Positions 11,439-21,872 of a stretch of 64,000 bases of DNA are shown here, one piece after another (position 1 is the first letter of the stretch; each line of letters starts with the position of its first letter). The notes under the pieces were generated by a model that saw nothing but the letters and a program-made list of their open reading frames with translations, made no database searches and was not told the DNA's origin. A program made the translations under genes and the position numbers. Origin of the DNA: Isochrysis galbana (Eukaryota; Haptophyta; Isochrysidales; Isochrysidaceae); NCBI GenBank assembly GCA_018136815.1, contig CM030940.1, positions 4,615,866 through 4,679,865 of the forward strand, given 5' to 3'.

Positions 11439-12699
11439 GTTGGTAGGGTTCGTCCCTAGCGATCTAGAATTCGAGTTCTCGTTTCGTTCCTTCTAGCCTG
11501 TTTGTCAGGTCTAGATTCCAGGTTTCCTCCTTTCGGGTAATCTTGACCCAAAGGAGCCAGGTCGCCTGTCACTCGCTGCGCGCTTGTCTCAGGCTCTCGA
11601 GTTACCTTGTGAAGGCTTGTTTAGCTTCTTGCAAGGCTTGTTGTTTCTTGTTGGGTTCCGGTTCTTTCTTGGGACCCGCTGACTTTCGTTGTTGTCCAGG
11701 CCTGTTCTTCGTAGGTTCTGCTTGGCCTGGTTAGGGTTTCGTTGAATCCCCGCGTTCGGCGTTTGGCGTTGGCGTTTGGAAACTTCCTCTCACATTCCCT
11801 AGGTCCGCTACCCTTGGCTTGTAGGTCCTTGCTTCTTTCTTCTCGGTCAAGGTTTTGGCGAGCGAGTCGGTTGCTCTAGCCGCTCGAGATTTGAGGTTTA
11901 ATTTGCCATCTCCCCTTGGAGATCAGTGTAGGTTCGCTTCTTAGGTGAGGGAATCTTTCCCCTTGATGCAAGTTACATGCAAGCCTTGGCCCCTTTGGTG
12001 TTTCTTCCCCTTGGTTGCTACTCAGGGTTGTTCGTTAGAAGCGTCTAGAAGGTTCACGCTCAACGGCAAGATTTCCTCTGTCGTGAAGACATCTCGTTGC
12101 GATCTGTATCCAAAGTGATCGCCGCCGCACACAAAACATCCCGAGCGGGCAGCATGGGCGACATTGTCGATGCGAATGGGAAGGGAGCCATCGGGCGGGG
12201 GTGTGGGCGGGATTTCGCCGGGCGGGCCATGATGGGCGGCATACGCCGTGGGCGGATCTCGTTGTAGCGGCCGGAGCCAAATGGCAATGCACGCGATGAG
12301 CTCGCTCACAGACCACTCGGTGCGACCCTTGACTTCGGCCTCGTAGAGCTTGTTAAGCTGATCCTCCCGAAACTGAGCCATTGAGGAAGGCAGCTTCTCG
12401 AGTAGCATCCGCTGAACGGCGTGAGGGTCGGACGAGGCGAAGGCGGGGAGCCGACGGAAAGCTGTCGAACACGCGATGACTACAGGCTCATAGGCAGAGG
12501 GACGTTCGATCGAGCCGGCAGCTGACGCGGTCGTGAAAGGGTCGTTGATTGTTGATTGTTGCTTGCGGGAAGATGTCTGACAGATCATAGTAAGAGTCGG
12601 GTCTGAGGGTGTCTGCCATCGGGCGCTACGAGCGATGAGGTAGACTGAAGGTCGGAGGATCGCGACGCGTGGCGTCGGAGAGTAGAGACGAGGCTAGCT
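11439..12699 (-). mobile_element. Gag-only retroelement copy 1 (R1a)
   Basis: On the minus strand the element enters at about 12699, carries a gag-like frame (12619-12022) and continues with about 580 bp of A/G-rich noncoding sequence to 11439. It shares its 3' part, up to the same last bases (ccctaccaac), with the opposed copy at about 15340-16026. It shares its 5' part with the fragment at 23465-23698. The shared 3' boundary and differing sequence beyond it define the element's end. No reverse transcriptase, integrase or flanking LTR pair is visible, so it is nonautonomous or truncated. Confidence 0.65.
12022..12619 (-). pseudogene. Gag-like protein of the retroelement, frameshifted
   Basis: The frame starts at ATG 12619, aligned with the intact start at 23549 in the third copy. 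About 20 codons in, this copy has an extra 7 bases from duplication of an 'acaatca' unit, which throws it out of frame. From there the protein continues in another frame to the stop at 12022. The C-terminal part has a short C-x2-C-x3-H motif (CFVCGGDH), compatible with a degenerate zinc knuckle, and the protein ends in an acidic stretch. No family was recognised beyond 'gag-like', which I infer from the zinc knuckle, the repeat context and the absence of catalytic motifs. Confidence 0.5.
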
Positions 12700-13150
12700 G
12701 GGTGGGCCACTACCAGGTCCCAACCCAAATCAATCTTGGATGTGGCGAGCGTCGCCTTGGAAGTGAGGGATGTAGTCGACCTCCGAAGGGCGGAGGTCAC
12801 AGGTGGCGACGCTAGCGCCCCCCAAGTAGAACATGGTGGCGACAACGCCGCTGATTTCGCCCAGGACCAGGACCTTCGGGGGCGGGCAACCCGCCGCCGC
12901 TCCGGAGCGAGCCTGGTCGGCTAGGGAGGAGAGCTGGGCGCACAAAGCGTCGAAATGGTGGGGGATGACGGCAGCCGGAGACGCATAAGTACCGCGTGGC
13001 GGCGTAGGCATGCGTAGCTCGAGGGCGGCTTCCGCCACGTGACGGGGTAAGACTACCGCGGAACCGCTGGCCTTGGCTCGGGGTCGAGGTGTACGGGCAA
13101 GTGCGCTGCGGGGTGTCGTGATAGTACCGGCTAGTGGGAGTCGTGGTACT
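12700..13150 (-). pseudogene. N-terminal remnant of a methyltransferase-like gene cut by the retroelement
   Basis: The frame is open from about 13150. It carries a Rossmann-like start (VLVLGEISG...CDLRPSE) and then an 'F-x-G-D-A' segment, and it stops at 12730. In the adjacent frame the next residues are GWDLVVAHP, the segment expected next, so there is a frameshift at about 12730. Homology then ends exactly where the retroelement begins, at 12699. From memory this resembles SAM-binding proteins with a 'DLVIAHPPC' motif found in phages, large viruses and algae, related to C5-methyltransferases. The motif's PPC is lost here. No intact start or 3' half exists in the window. Confidence 0.45.
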
Positions 13151-13311
13151 AACGCTCAGATGTTTTACTAGTACTACTAGTAGTATTATTATTATTTACA
13201 TGTACATTGCACATTGAACAAACTGAGTCTTGAACCCATGAGGGGTGAGGACGAGCACCAATTTACCACTGCTCCCGGCTACGGACTACGGAAAGCCAAC
13301 TAGCACCTAGA

Positions 13312-14163
13312 TTACTGAGTACTACTTGCCTCCGCATTCTTCTTCTTCAACGACGGCAGCATGCACCTAGACTGTTCTATCGTGCATCCATCATAAGGCC
13401 TTGGCTCTAGGGAGCCAGCAGGCCGCTTGGCTGTGGCAGCGATGGAGGCTTTGATGGAGTGGCCATCGACACAAGTGCAGTGCAAGCCGCGATCTGGAAC
13501 CTCGAATTTGAGAGGCACGAGAGGAGGAGTGCACTCCACGAACTTGGGGTCTTGGTGTTGCCAGGTACATTTGCCCTGCCCGGACAACTCAGCCTTAGCG
13601 GAGTAGCCCTTGAGCACTTCGACGACCTCGTTCGCATTTTTTGCGCATTGCTCAAAATCAAGCCTCGCGGAGGTGGGCTCTCCACTAGAGTCATAGAAAT
13701 TACCAATATGCAGTCCAGCAAAAGTATACTTTTCGTGGTCGGCGTAAAAGTTCATCCAGTGCTCCACCCCCTTGCATTCGCCAAGTGTCAAATTTGCAAG
13801 ATCATCAAGACCCTCTTTCTCAAAGAGCGACGTATCGACAAACGCACGGCTGGCATCGCGGCCTTCTGCAAATCCTTCGTACCCTTCTCCCGCAGCGTAG
13901 TAGCCGCGACCGGCTGTCACATTGTACACTTTGCCGACAACCGAGAGCAAGAGAAGAGTCTGCGGCCGTTCGTCGGCCACCCTCTGCAGGTCAGCAGTGG
14001 TGAAGAGGCGGACGCCCGACGGAGAATGAAGCGCGCCGTTCGTGTGCCCGCTCTGCCAGCGCCAGAAGTGAGACGCTCCCAAGCCGAGAGCGATGAGCAC
14101 GGCGAGGGAGGTTGTGAGGGGCGTGAACTCGTACGGAGGCGCCATCTTCACGGGAGAATGCAC
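13312..14163 (-). CDS. Neuferricin-like cytochrome b5-domain protein (CYB5D2/MAPR family)
   Basis: The protein has 283 residues from the first ATG. Residues about 17-34 form a hydrophobic signal/anchor. A cytochrome-b5-like heme-binding domain of the membrane-associated progesterone-receptor type follows, with the diagnostic 'GKVYNVTAGRGYY..G..Y..FAGRDAS-like' run (about residues 77-110) and the LGHW-like HWMNFY segment. The C-terminal half keeps the neuferricin pattern: FY...GEPT, a long helix, then a Cys-bearing segment with a GLHCTCV ending. Members bind heme through Tyr rather than the two His of true b5. The role in algae is not established and it probably faces a secretory or endomembrane lumen. 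No intron is needed. The strand opposite is open but lacks recognisable features. Confidence 0.82.
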   Translation of the reverse strand: MHSPVKMAPPYEFTPLTTSLAVLIALGLGASHFWRWQSGHTNGALHSPSGVRLFTTADLQRVADERPQTLLLLSVVGKVYNVTAGRGYYAAGEGYEGFAEGRDASRAFVDTSLFEKEGLDDLANLTLGECKGVEHWMNFYADHEKYTFAGLHIGNFYDSSGEPTSARLDFEQCAKNANEVVEVLKGYSAKAELSGQGKCTWQHQDPKFVECTPPLVPLKFEVPDRGLHCTCVDGHSIKASIAATAKRPAGSLEPRPYDGCTIEQSRCMLPSLKKKNAEASSTQ

Positions 14164-15339
14164 CCACAGGCGGCAAGTGCTAGCTGCCGGACCTACCGCT
14201 TCCTTCTAATATTGGCCCGGCACCGTTTTTTTGTTTTTGATGTTGAGTACGATCTTGCGCGGGAAGTTACCCGATAGGAAGGTACCTTGTGCTGCGGAGA
14301 CATAGAGGTGCCAGCGGGTTGAGTGGGCCACTTTCGACACGAAAGTGCCCGACTCACCTTCGAGTTTCATGCGTTCGCGGTTTCCCTTTAGGAAGGTGAG
14401 ACCTTGCGCCTCAACCGCTTTGACGAGCGCGCTTAGCGCTTAGGGTGATTTTCGATGCTTGCGCTTGCGCGAGGCCGTCCGCCTCGACCACAATGTGGGC
14501 CGCGACGTATTGGAGCGCCTCGTAGAGGGAGCCACGGCCAATAGATTTGCGGACCGAGACAGGGCATGCCGTTTCTGCAAGGAAACGGACGTGTTGCGTT
14601 AGGGGGAGCGCGCGAACGCCCTCCATGCCCCACGACACGCTCTATTTTTAGAACGTGTCTACCCTCCCGGCGCCCCGCCCTTCCCTCTCCTCCCTCGCAC
14701 CGCGCCCGCATGCAGCCGAGATCCCTCCCTTGCCCCTTCCTTCGTAACCCCGGTCCTCCCCTTGTTTCCTTGGCCAGTGGGGTCGGGGGTCTTTGTCGAG
14801 TCGAGCGGAGCCGGAGGGCTCTGGGCCACTCCGTCGCGAGCGGCACCGGCGGTTAGCGCGGCGCCTTGGCCCTCCTCCCCGCCGGGAGTCGGGTGAATGA
14901 AATTCTGGATGGGGTCGGGCATCCCCATTTGGGTGTCTGGACTGGGAACGAACGGCGAACGAAGGGCTGTGGGGCGGTGAGGTGCTCCTAGCGGCCCTAG
15001 TGTGTTGGGTTTTAAAAGATTGTTAGACCTACAAAGAACTCTTCCCTCAGGGAGGGAGCCTAGGCTGCTTGAGTGCAGCGACGCAGCGAACAACGACGGA
15101 CAACGGAGCTGAGAACAACAGGATACACCGACTCACGAACACACCGGAATCATTCACCCAAACCAAGCAAATTATCAAGCAACCGCGACCCCAAATCACC
15201 GATAACTCAAACACGTCGCGAGAGACGGAGAGAGAGAGCGAGAGAGAGAGAGAGACTCCGCAGCGACGGCCGGAGCGTGTCTCCGTTGTAACTTCCCACG
15301 TAGCGGAGAGTCCGAAGGGGAGCGTCATGTCGCGCGACC
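14164..15339. other. Intergenic; weak coding fragments, GA-rich tract
   Basis: A minus-strand stretch around 14411-14640 reads as protein-like (an open segment after a CTTGCAG acceptor-like site) but has no recognised family or start. A proline-coding C-rich region follows at 14640-14900. A GA-rich simple repeat lies at about 15225-15256. No gene is supported. Confidence 0.35.
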
Positions 15340-16026
15340 ACGGCGATCACTCTTGATACAGATCGCGACGAGATATCTTCACGACAGAGGAAATCTTGCC
15401 GTTGAGCGTGAACCTTCTAGACGCTTCTAACGAACGACCCTGAGTAGCAACCAAGGGGAAGAAACACCAAAGGGGCCAAGGGCTTGCATGTAACTTGCAT
15501 CAAGGGGAAAGATTCCCTCACCTAAGAAGCGAACCTACACCGATCTCCAAGGGGAGATGGCAAATTAAACCTCAAATCTCGAGCGGATAGAGCAACCGAC
15601 TCGCTCGCCTAAACCTTGACCGAGAAGAAAGAAGCAAGGACCTACAAGCCAAGGGTAGCAGACCTAGGGAATGTGAGAGGAAATTTCCGAACGCCAACGC
15701 CAAACGCCGGAAGGCAACGAAACCCTAACCAAGCCAAGCGGAACCTACGAAGAACAGGCCTGGACGACAACGAAAGTGAAAGTGAGCAAGTCCCAAGCAA
15801 GAACCGGAACTCAACAAGAAACAACAAGCCTTGCAAGAAGCTAAACAAGCCTTCACAAGGTAACCTGATAGCCTGAGACAAGCGCGCAGCGAGTGACAGG
15901 CGACCTGGCTCCTTTGGGTCAAGATTACCCGAAAGGAGGAAACCTGGAATCTAGACCTGACAAACAGGCTAGACGGAACGAAACGAGAACTCGAATTCTA
16001 GATCGCTAGGGACGAACCCTACCAAC
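15340..16026 (+). mobile_element. Gag-only retroelement copy 2 (R1b), 5'-truncated, opposite orientation
   Basis: This segment is the reverse complement of 11439-12120 with few differences. It starts inside the gag frame (FTTEEILPLSVNLLDAS in both copies), passes the gag stop, and continues through the same noncoding tail to the same terminal bases at 16026. With R1a it makes a long inverted repeat about 3.2 kb apart, flanking the neuferricin-like gene. A 5' truncation with a precise 3' end is what incomplete target-primed reverse transcription would leave. Confidence 0.65.
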
Positions 16027-16355
16027 GCCATCGTGCGAGTGGCGGCAATCAATGCGTCCGCGATCCATTCCTCCGATTCTTCTCGACCCCTCCCCGATTC
16101 CGACGCTTCGAGCAATGCCGACGGCGGCGAGAGCGACATCGAGCGAGCGGCGAGAGGCGAGGGTGAGTGAGAGGAGGGCTGTGACGGCAGGGACTGGAGA
16201 GGAGAGGCGAGTTTGTTGGGTACGAGTCTTACGAGAGCGAGAACGACGAGAACGAGAGCGACGGATGACGACTAACGACAGGACGACGGACAAAGACAAC
16301 CGCGAGACGGCTTGGGCAACGCAAAAACAAAGTACTTTTCAGTCTCGCGCCTCGC

Positions 16356-16961
16356 TCATGCCGGAGAGGTGTGGTGTTTTGGCGCCTGCAGACGTTCGCC
16401 GAACGATAGCCCACCTGCAAAGCTCCATGACGGCGCCCGATCTCGGCCATCACACATTCGGCGTGCTTGATGCAGTCGCCCCGTCCCGAAGCGCCGAGGT
16501 CGCGCGCAATTGTGCAGTACAAACTCAGAGGGGCTCTTCTCCGCATGCTCCGCCTCCGCATAGCGTTCGCTCATGAAGAACTCACATTGCGAGAAGCCGT
16601 TCGCTGTGTCACCGACGAGCACACGCCCCTTGAGCCCCTGCACTGCGCACACCACTGGCCTGCCCGCAGCCTCCGCCTCTGCTACTGCCGCAACAACCTC
16701 TGCTTGCGTGTCGTCGCACGCGGGGCACTGCCAGTGTCTTTGCACTTCCTGTCCCACGGTGCGCTCAACGATGAGCGCATGCAGCTCATCGTCGTGCGTC
16801 TCACCCTCCTCATCCCCCGTGGCACCGGACCGGGAACAGAGTCGTCGACTTGCATCGCCGAACTCGCCGGGGTCGTACCCAGCACAGTACACCTCAGTGG
16901 TCTCTCGATGGGGCAGAGAGGGGCCTGTGAGGGAGCGCGTGCCCACATGCCTCCTGCTCAT
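16356..16961 (-). CDS. Hypothetical protein, weak
   Basis: An ATG-started frame of 201 codons. Its middle (residues about 60-145) has balanced, acidic, non-repetitive composition, including a QCPACDD cysteine pair and a segment 'GLKGRVLVGDTANGF', unlike the shadow frames around it. The last third is basic and less convincing. A GTACTG donor-like site follows 'SPSEF', so the real exon may end there. No family was recognised. The plus strand opposite is also open but Ser/Thr/Pro-rich in the manner of antisense shadows. Confidence 0.3.
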   Translation of the reverse strand: MSRRHVGTRSLTGPSLPHRETTEVYCAGYDPGEFGDASRRLCSRSGATGDEEGETHDDELHALIVERTVGQEVQRHWQCPACDDTQAEVVAAVAEAEAAGRPVVCAVQGLKGRVLVGDTANGFSQCEFFMSERYAEAEHAEKSPSEFVLHNCARPRRFGTGRLHQARRMCDGRDRAPSWSFAGGLSFGERLQAPKHHTSPA

Positions 16962-17337
16962 GAGCCCTCACAGTTGCAGTCCGTCGCCTCGCTTCGACTC
17001 TATTACCTAAACGGAATATTTTTCGTAATACTGGAAGCGCCAATATTGGAGCTGCACTTTTTTTGCCCCTTTGCTCATCTATTCGCGTGTAGATGGCCGA
17101 CTATATGGAATGTAGGCCCACCCAGCTGTGACGAGGGATGTCCCTGAGACTCCCCTGAGAGCTGGGGGGCTGGGGTTGACGCTGTAGGGAGCGGTTGAGA
17201 CTTTTCGAGGCGGACGCGCCAATTTTGGCGCTTCGGCAGTAAGGAGTTAATATCTTCTTGCACCGAGTCATATGCTTTGCCTGGATACGTCCGGCTTTTG
17301 AACGGCAGAGGCGCGGTTCTGAGACGGACCGACGTTG

Positions 17338-17715
17338 ATGGAGAGCCGACGCAATGACATGTGCCTCTCTCCCCCTTCCGGGGGCCTGCCTGCCTCTTTC
17401 TTCGCCGAACTCTCGCCTACGCCGAGCGAGCAGGCTTTAAATGACACTCCGCCGAAGACCCCACCATTCTCGGCGCTCCCACCTGATATACGTGACCTTA
17501 TCATGGAGAAGCTGGGCTCTGACCTCGGACGCTTTGCGGCTGTCGATAGAGCTTCAGCACTTGCCGCACGTCGCGATTCGGCATGGAAACGAGCGTACAT
17601 GGCACGAATGGAAGAGTTGGACTGCGAGGCTCACCTGCCGGATGGCATGTTCAGGAGCTGTTTGTTGCGCCAGGCTGGCCACAAGCCGGGCATGACACCA
17701 ACAGAGCACAGCTGA
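17338..17715 (+). CDS. Small F-box-like protein
   Basis: The protein has 125 residues from the ATG at 17338. After a Pro/Ser-rich N-terminus, residues about 45-90 fit an F-box: LPPDIRDLIMEKL, then an aromatic-hydrophobic FAAVDRASALAARR and a DSAWKRAYMARM helix, with Trp at the usual position. F-box proteins tether substrates to Skp1-Cullin ubiquitin ligases. No substrate-binding repeats follow, so it is either a minimal member or the first exon of a longer gene. The stop after 125 codons and the lack of a clear donor favour a short protein. Confidence 0.5.
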   Translation: MESRRNDMCLSPPSGGLPASFFAELSPTPSEQALNDTPPKTPPFSALPPDIRDLIMEKLGSDLGRFAAVDRASALAARRDSAWKRAYMARMEELDCEAHLPDGMFRSCLLRQAGHKPGMTPTEHS

Positions 17716-18480
17716 TGACAGCTGCCACACAGACAACTACGCACATGACCAGGCCGGAGCGACAACCAGCAACCACTCTTCGTCTAAATTGATCACGGAC
17801 GGACAACCATATTCCACATCTTCCCGACACGATGTGTGTCGACGCATGCCTGCTGCTTATCCACCAACGTGGATTCCAGAGCCCAGCATTGATGGAACAT
17901 ACTCACGCTTATGTGATTTCTGAATTGCAAACAAGAAGCGGACCGCTACACGCAAATGCAAGACGATAATTGAATGAGTCGTCGCGTCACATGTGAAGGC
18001 TGCGTGTAACGCACGTGAGATGGCGCGTACACCACATGCATTTCGTTGATTCGCTTAAAGCTTAGGATAGGCCAGGAGCTCAGTCAAAACTCTCCACACA
18101 TTTCCTCCAATTGCAGTTTGCACTTTGGCTGTTGCCCAACTCGCGCGTGCAACCGTATTCGAATGGCAATCTATTCAAACTTCAACATATATTATTGTGT
18201 CGCGGAGCTACAAGCGTACGTAGGAGATAGGGCTAACACTAACACTCACGACGGCAAGACAGGGGTAGGCAAGAATATCGAAAAAAAATCTTAATAAACT
18301 AGCCGCTACATGCACGGCGCGAGGTAGATTGCTAGTGCTACTCCTAACTACCCTCCCGTTCTTACCACTTCCCCTTTCCCCTCCCCCCGTTTCCTTTCCT
18401 GGAAAATGGGGGGAGGGGAGGCCGCGCGCGCTACTTCGACCAGGGCCGTGGGATAGAGGCGGTAAGTAAGAGTGAGTGGT
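17716..18480. other. Intergenic, no gene seen
   Basis: This stretch has mixed-composition DNA, A+T-richer around 18040-18300, with no conserved frame, repeat family member or RNA gene that I can recognise. Confidence 0.4.
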
Positions 18481-18499
18481 ATCCTTGTTTGGGTGTTCG

Positions 18500-18806
18500 T
18501 CCCGCCCCCTTGGGGGCCGGCCCTCAGTAGAAGCCTTTTTCCTTGCTCAAGGGATTCATGTTACATTTCTGATCCAACGTGGACTCGAGGAGAGGACACG
18601 CTGGGGTGCGCGGGGTCGGTGCATGCACTGGGGGGAGGACAAACATCGAGGGGAGGGGGCAGTGCCCCCACCCCCCGGTATCACTCGGACACCTGGCCCG
18701 TCAGGCATGGCGGGATTCCGGGACTGAAACGTTATGTCCAATTAGCTAGTGGGGTTGGCTAGAATCTAGGATATAACATTGATTATTATTATTATTATTA
18801 TTATTC
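18500..18806 (+). repeat. Repeat AB copy, B (3') part with (ATT)n tail
   Basis: This matches the B part of the element at 36183-37449. Shared segments are 'tggactcgaggagaggac', 'ggtcggtgc', 'ggtatcactcggacacctgg', 'tcaggcatggcgggattccg' and 'gggttggc...ggatataacatt'. It ends in a (TTA)n run at about 18781-18805, where the 36-kb copy has (TTTTA)n. A variable simple-sequence tail at a fixed end is typical of SINE/LINE 3' ends. It holds the uninterrupted version of the site that carries the MITE at 36948-37320. Confidence 0.65.
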
Positions 18807-19224
18807 TCGCGGCTACTAGCGACAGGATACGCACGCAACTAGCATGACTAGTATGACGCTCTCAGAGGAGCACGCAAAGAAGTAGCAATTTCAAAGGCAG
18901 AGGAGCACGTAGTACGGGTAAATGGAGCATCTTCGGTTGTTGGCAGGTGTAGTGATCATTGCCGTGGTTGGTCGTGGAGATTTGTAAGCACTCAGGTGCA
19001 CTGCGCTATGAGTCGTCTCATGTAAGACGGTGGCATCCAGCAAAAAAATAGGTGCACGAGATCAGCCACGCATAGCAGCCGCTCGCATTGTGACACGCCT
19101 GATCAGCACCCCTCGGCCCCGCTGGAGCAGTGACGTCGGGCATTTGCGCCGGACCGGTTTTCGGTCAGTGAGAACGCCTCAGCCCACGCGGGGCGAATTG
19201 ATGGGATTGCGAGGAACGTGACAC

Positions 19225-20653
19225 TTAGTAGACCTCAACGTGCCACTGGCCGTTCTGCTTCCACTCGGCGAGCTTGTCCTCCCAGACAATGCCCTTCTCC
19301 TTTGAGACGGCCTCGAGCATCTCGGTGATGCCCGGCATCATGCCCTTAAGGCCGCAGAAGTACATGTGCGCACCGTTGTCCATGCGGGTGAAGATCTCGT
19401 CCGAGTATTCAGCAACCTTGTCCTGGATGTACATTTTGCCGCCGTTCTTGTTGGTCTGCTCGCGCGAGAGCGCGTAGTCGACGCGGAAGTTGTCAGGATG
19501 CGACTTGAGCACCTCTTGCCACTCATCGTCATAGAGGAGGGCATCGGTGTTGGCGACGCCAAGGAAAAGCCACGCGAGACCTTTGTAGACCTCACCATAC
19601 GGCGTCTTCTCGACGAAGAGGCGGCGAATGAAGGAGCGGTAGGGTGCGATGCCCGTGCCGGTGGCGACCATGATGAGGTCAACATTGGGATCCTTCTCAG
19701 GGATGAGCATGACCTTGCCAGAAGGGCCAGTCAACTTCACTTCATCACCCGCCTTGGCATCGCACAGATAGTTGGAGCACACGCCCTTCTTGGCGGGGTC
19801 TTCGGCCTTCAGCTCGGGACACCAGTAGGTGGCGCGGCGCACGCACAAAGTGGTCGTGGTGCCAGTCATGTCGTCACCATAGCGAGAGGAGGCGATGGAG
19901 TATAGGCGAACCGAGTTCGGCTTGCCGTTCTTCGGGTTGGTACCCGGTGGGATGACACCGTAGGACTGGCCCTCCCAGTAGGGCATCTTGCCTGTGCACC
20001 GGCGTACATCATGGCCGTCGGCACACGGGCGAGAAGGGAGGGATGGGAAAGGGAGGTGCCAGCACGCCCCAGCTTTGGGTAGGCTATACGCGCACTCACC
20101 CTCATGCGAGATCACGATGTTGCACGTCTCACCAGTGGCCTCCGGGCCGACGATACGCTTCACCGAGACGATCTTGCCGGTGAAGGGTGCCTTGTTCTTG
20201 TACGTGTTGACCGGAATGTTTGACTGGTCCCAGTACGGGTCAGCCTCGAGGAAGTCCTGCTTGCCGCCGCCGAACGCCGTCTTGATGGTATCGAGCAGGC
20301 CCATCTTGGGCGAGGCCCGGCTGTGAGAACGGGCAGGCAGGTTGGGGCTGGGATGTCAGAAAGGATGTGTGGTCTGAATATTCCGCCCATCGACTGTGTG
20401 CCTCGCTCACCTGGCCTGAGCCGTACTGTGGAAAGAGGGCTGGGGCACGAGGGCCGCGCTGAGAGACAGAGAAGGGGGGGAGAGGTTAGGGAGGGCGAGC
20501 GAGGCGGCGGGCGCATGGGCGAGTGAGTGGGTGCGCCGTACGCACACGCCGTGCACTCGCGCCTGCCCGCTCACGCCCACCCGCCCACTCGCGCCCTCCC
20601 CTTCGCTCGGACCTGGCGACCGACAGGCCCGCGACGAGCATCTTCGGCGACAT
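19225..20653 (-). CDS. petH: Plastid-type ferredoxin-NADP+ reductase, four exons including a 15-nt microexon
   Basis: This enzyme moves electrons from reduced ferredoxin to NADP+ on the plastid thylakoid/stroma side. Visible are the FAD-binding [12 protein letters not shown], the NADP-binding [13 protein letters not shown], a [12 protein letters not shown] segment and the family's C-terminal aromatic (VEVY). An intron at 19992-20099 (GTGAGT...CACAG) restores the expected [11 protein letters not shown] junction. Upstream, exons at 20613-20653, 20411-20425 (15 nt) and 20100-20320 join in phase. They give a presequence beginning [14 protein letters not shown] with an AQA cleavage-like site, then 'RASPKMGLL'. 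That is what a secondary plastid needs: a signal peptide followed by a short transit peptide. The total is 347 residues. The exon-1 donor (GTCCGA) is weak, so the presequence is less certain than the enzyme. The alternative start is the Met at 20304. Confidence 0.88.
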
Positions 20654-20840
20654 GGCGAGAGAGAGGAGAGGGTGGCGGGGAGAGAGAGAGAGAGAGAGCA
20701 GAAGAGAAGGTGGCATCTTACAATAGCCGGGAACGAGCGAAGTGAGAATAGGTTGCCACTTGCTACTTTTAGTGAAGAGGCAACACTAGTTTACGTGAGA
20801 AAGTGGTTGAGGTGAGGGGAAAGGGGGGGCGACGGTCTGG

Positions 20841-20841
<1 letters not shown>

Positions 20842-20928
<87 letters not shown>
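20842..20928. repeat. (CA)n(GA)n compound microsatellite
   Basis: A perfect CA run of about 19 units at 20842-20879 is followed directly by a GA run to about 20928. All long reading frames through it are artefacts of the dinucleotide repeat. G-rich, nearly homopurine DNA continues to about 21240. Confidence 0.9.
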
Positions 20929-20931
<3 letters not shown>

Positions 20932-21326
20932 CTTTACGGAGCAACCGAGTCTCTCTTTCTTGAGGCGGGGGGGAAGGGAGGAGAGGGGGTGGGGGGGCGG
21001 CGATGGGAGCCGAGGGGAGAACGACGGCAGTTCACGGACGAGTACATTAAAGTAGGCTTCTCTCCTTTAGTTGTTTGCTCTCTCGTTCCGGTCATGGGAC
21101 GGCGCACCGGAGGGGGGTTGGAGGGGGGGGGAGAGGTGGGTGGGGGGGGGCGGGGAGGGGGACGCGGGGTGGGGCGGGCGGGCCAGGGGGGCGGGCCGGG
21201 GGGGGGGGGGGGGGGGGGAGGGGCGAATCTCCCCCGCAGCTAGGCGGGAGGGGGGGATGCGCCTGTAGGTAGAAGTACAAGTACAAAAGTAATTCAGAAG
21301 GGCGGGCGGCCACGCTTCTGGTACTC

Positions 21327-21363
21327 CTACGTGCTGGGTTGTATTATACAACCCAGCACGTAG
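21327..21363. repeat. Perfect 37-nt palindrome (18-bp arms, 1-nt centre)
   Basis: 'ctacgtgctgggttgtat', a single t, and the exact reverse complement. It sits between a G-rich tract and an A+T-richer block. No gene is adjacent on either side. It could be a hairpin terminus of a mobile element or two abutting TIRs. Confidence 0.7.
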
Positions 21364-21741
21364 AAGTTGTATTGCTCCTAGCTGTGAAAGACAGAAATAG
21401 TGTTTTTTTTCGGAGGCCAAAAACAGTGTTTTTCGCTGTTTTTCAAACGCCCTCCATTTATGCCACTGTTTTTTTAGAGTGGGGCTGGGGCTGGGGGCCG
21501 CCCGTGCGCGGCGCGCGCGAGCGCGGCGTGCGCGCGTGCGCGCAGGACCAGGCGCGCTTGAGCGCGGCGTGCGCGCGGGACAGCGGCCACCACCACCACA
21601 CCACCACGCGCGCGGATCGCGACGCGTGCGTGGGCTTGGGGTTGTGAACACCGATAGCGGCTCGCCATCTCGCCATCGGCCGAGGGGAGGAGAGGGGGCA
21701 GCGGCGGCGGCGGCCTACGTATGCGTAGGACGTAGGCCCAG

Positions 21742-21872
21742 ATAGAAATATGCAGGATATGTTTTGCATATTTTGGCCCATTTTCGGCGATTTTGCATAT
21801 CTCTGCATATTTTGCATATTTGCTGCATATTTAGGGGGGTATCTTTGCATATCTTGCACATATTTAGGGGGG
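21742..21872. repeat. Cluster of ATATGCAAA-type motifs
   Basis: In about 130 bases there are more than eight degenerate copies of 'tttgcatat/gcatattt', starting at 'agaaatatgcag' and ending in a G run. Similar clusters lie at 22499-22611 and 35390-35482. The motif is far A+T-richer than its surroundings. Confidence 0.6.

Noticed and set aside
11439..16026. Inverted 0.6-kb repeats as terminal inverted repeats of one large DNA transposon
   Set aside because: The shared segment is the 3' part of a gag element, R1a continues into gag 5' sequence that R1b lacks, and a host gene lies between. Two independent retro-insertions explain it better.
16573..17010. Plus-strand frame of 145 codons
   Set aside because: Ser/Thr/Pro-rich antisense of the weak minus-strand hypothetical gene; no start context or family.
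20531..21272. Gly/Arg-rich frames around the CA/GA microsatellite
   Set aside because: Simple-sequence artefacts.
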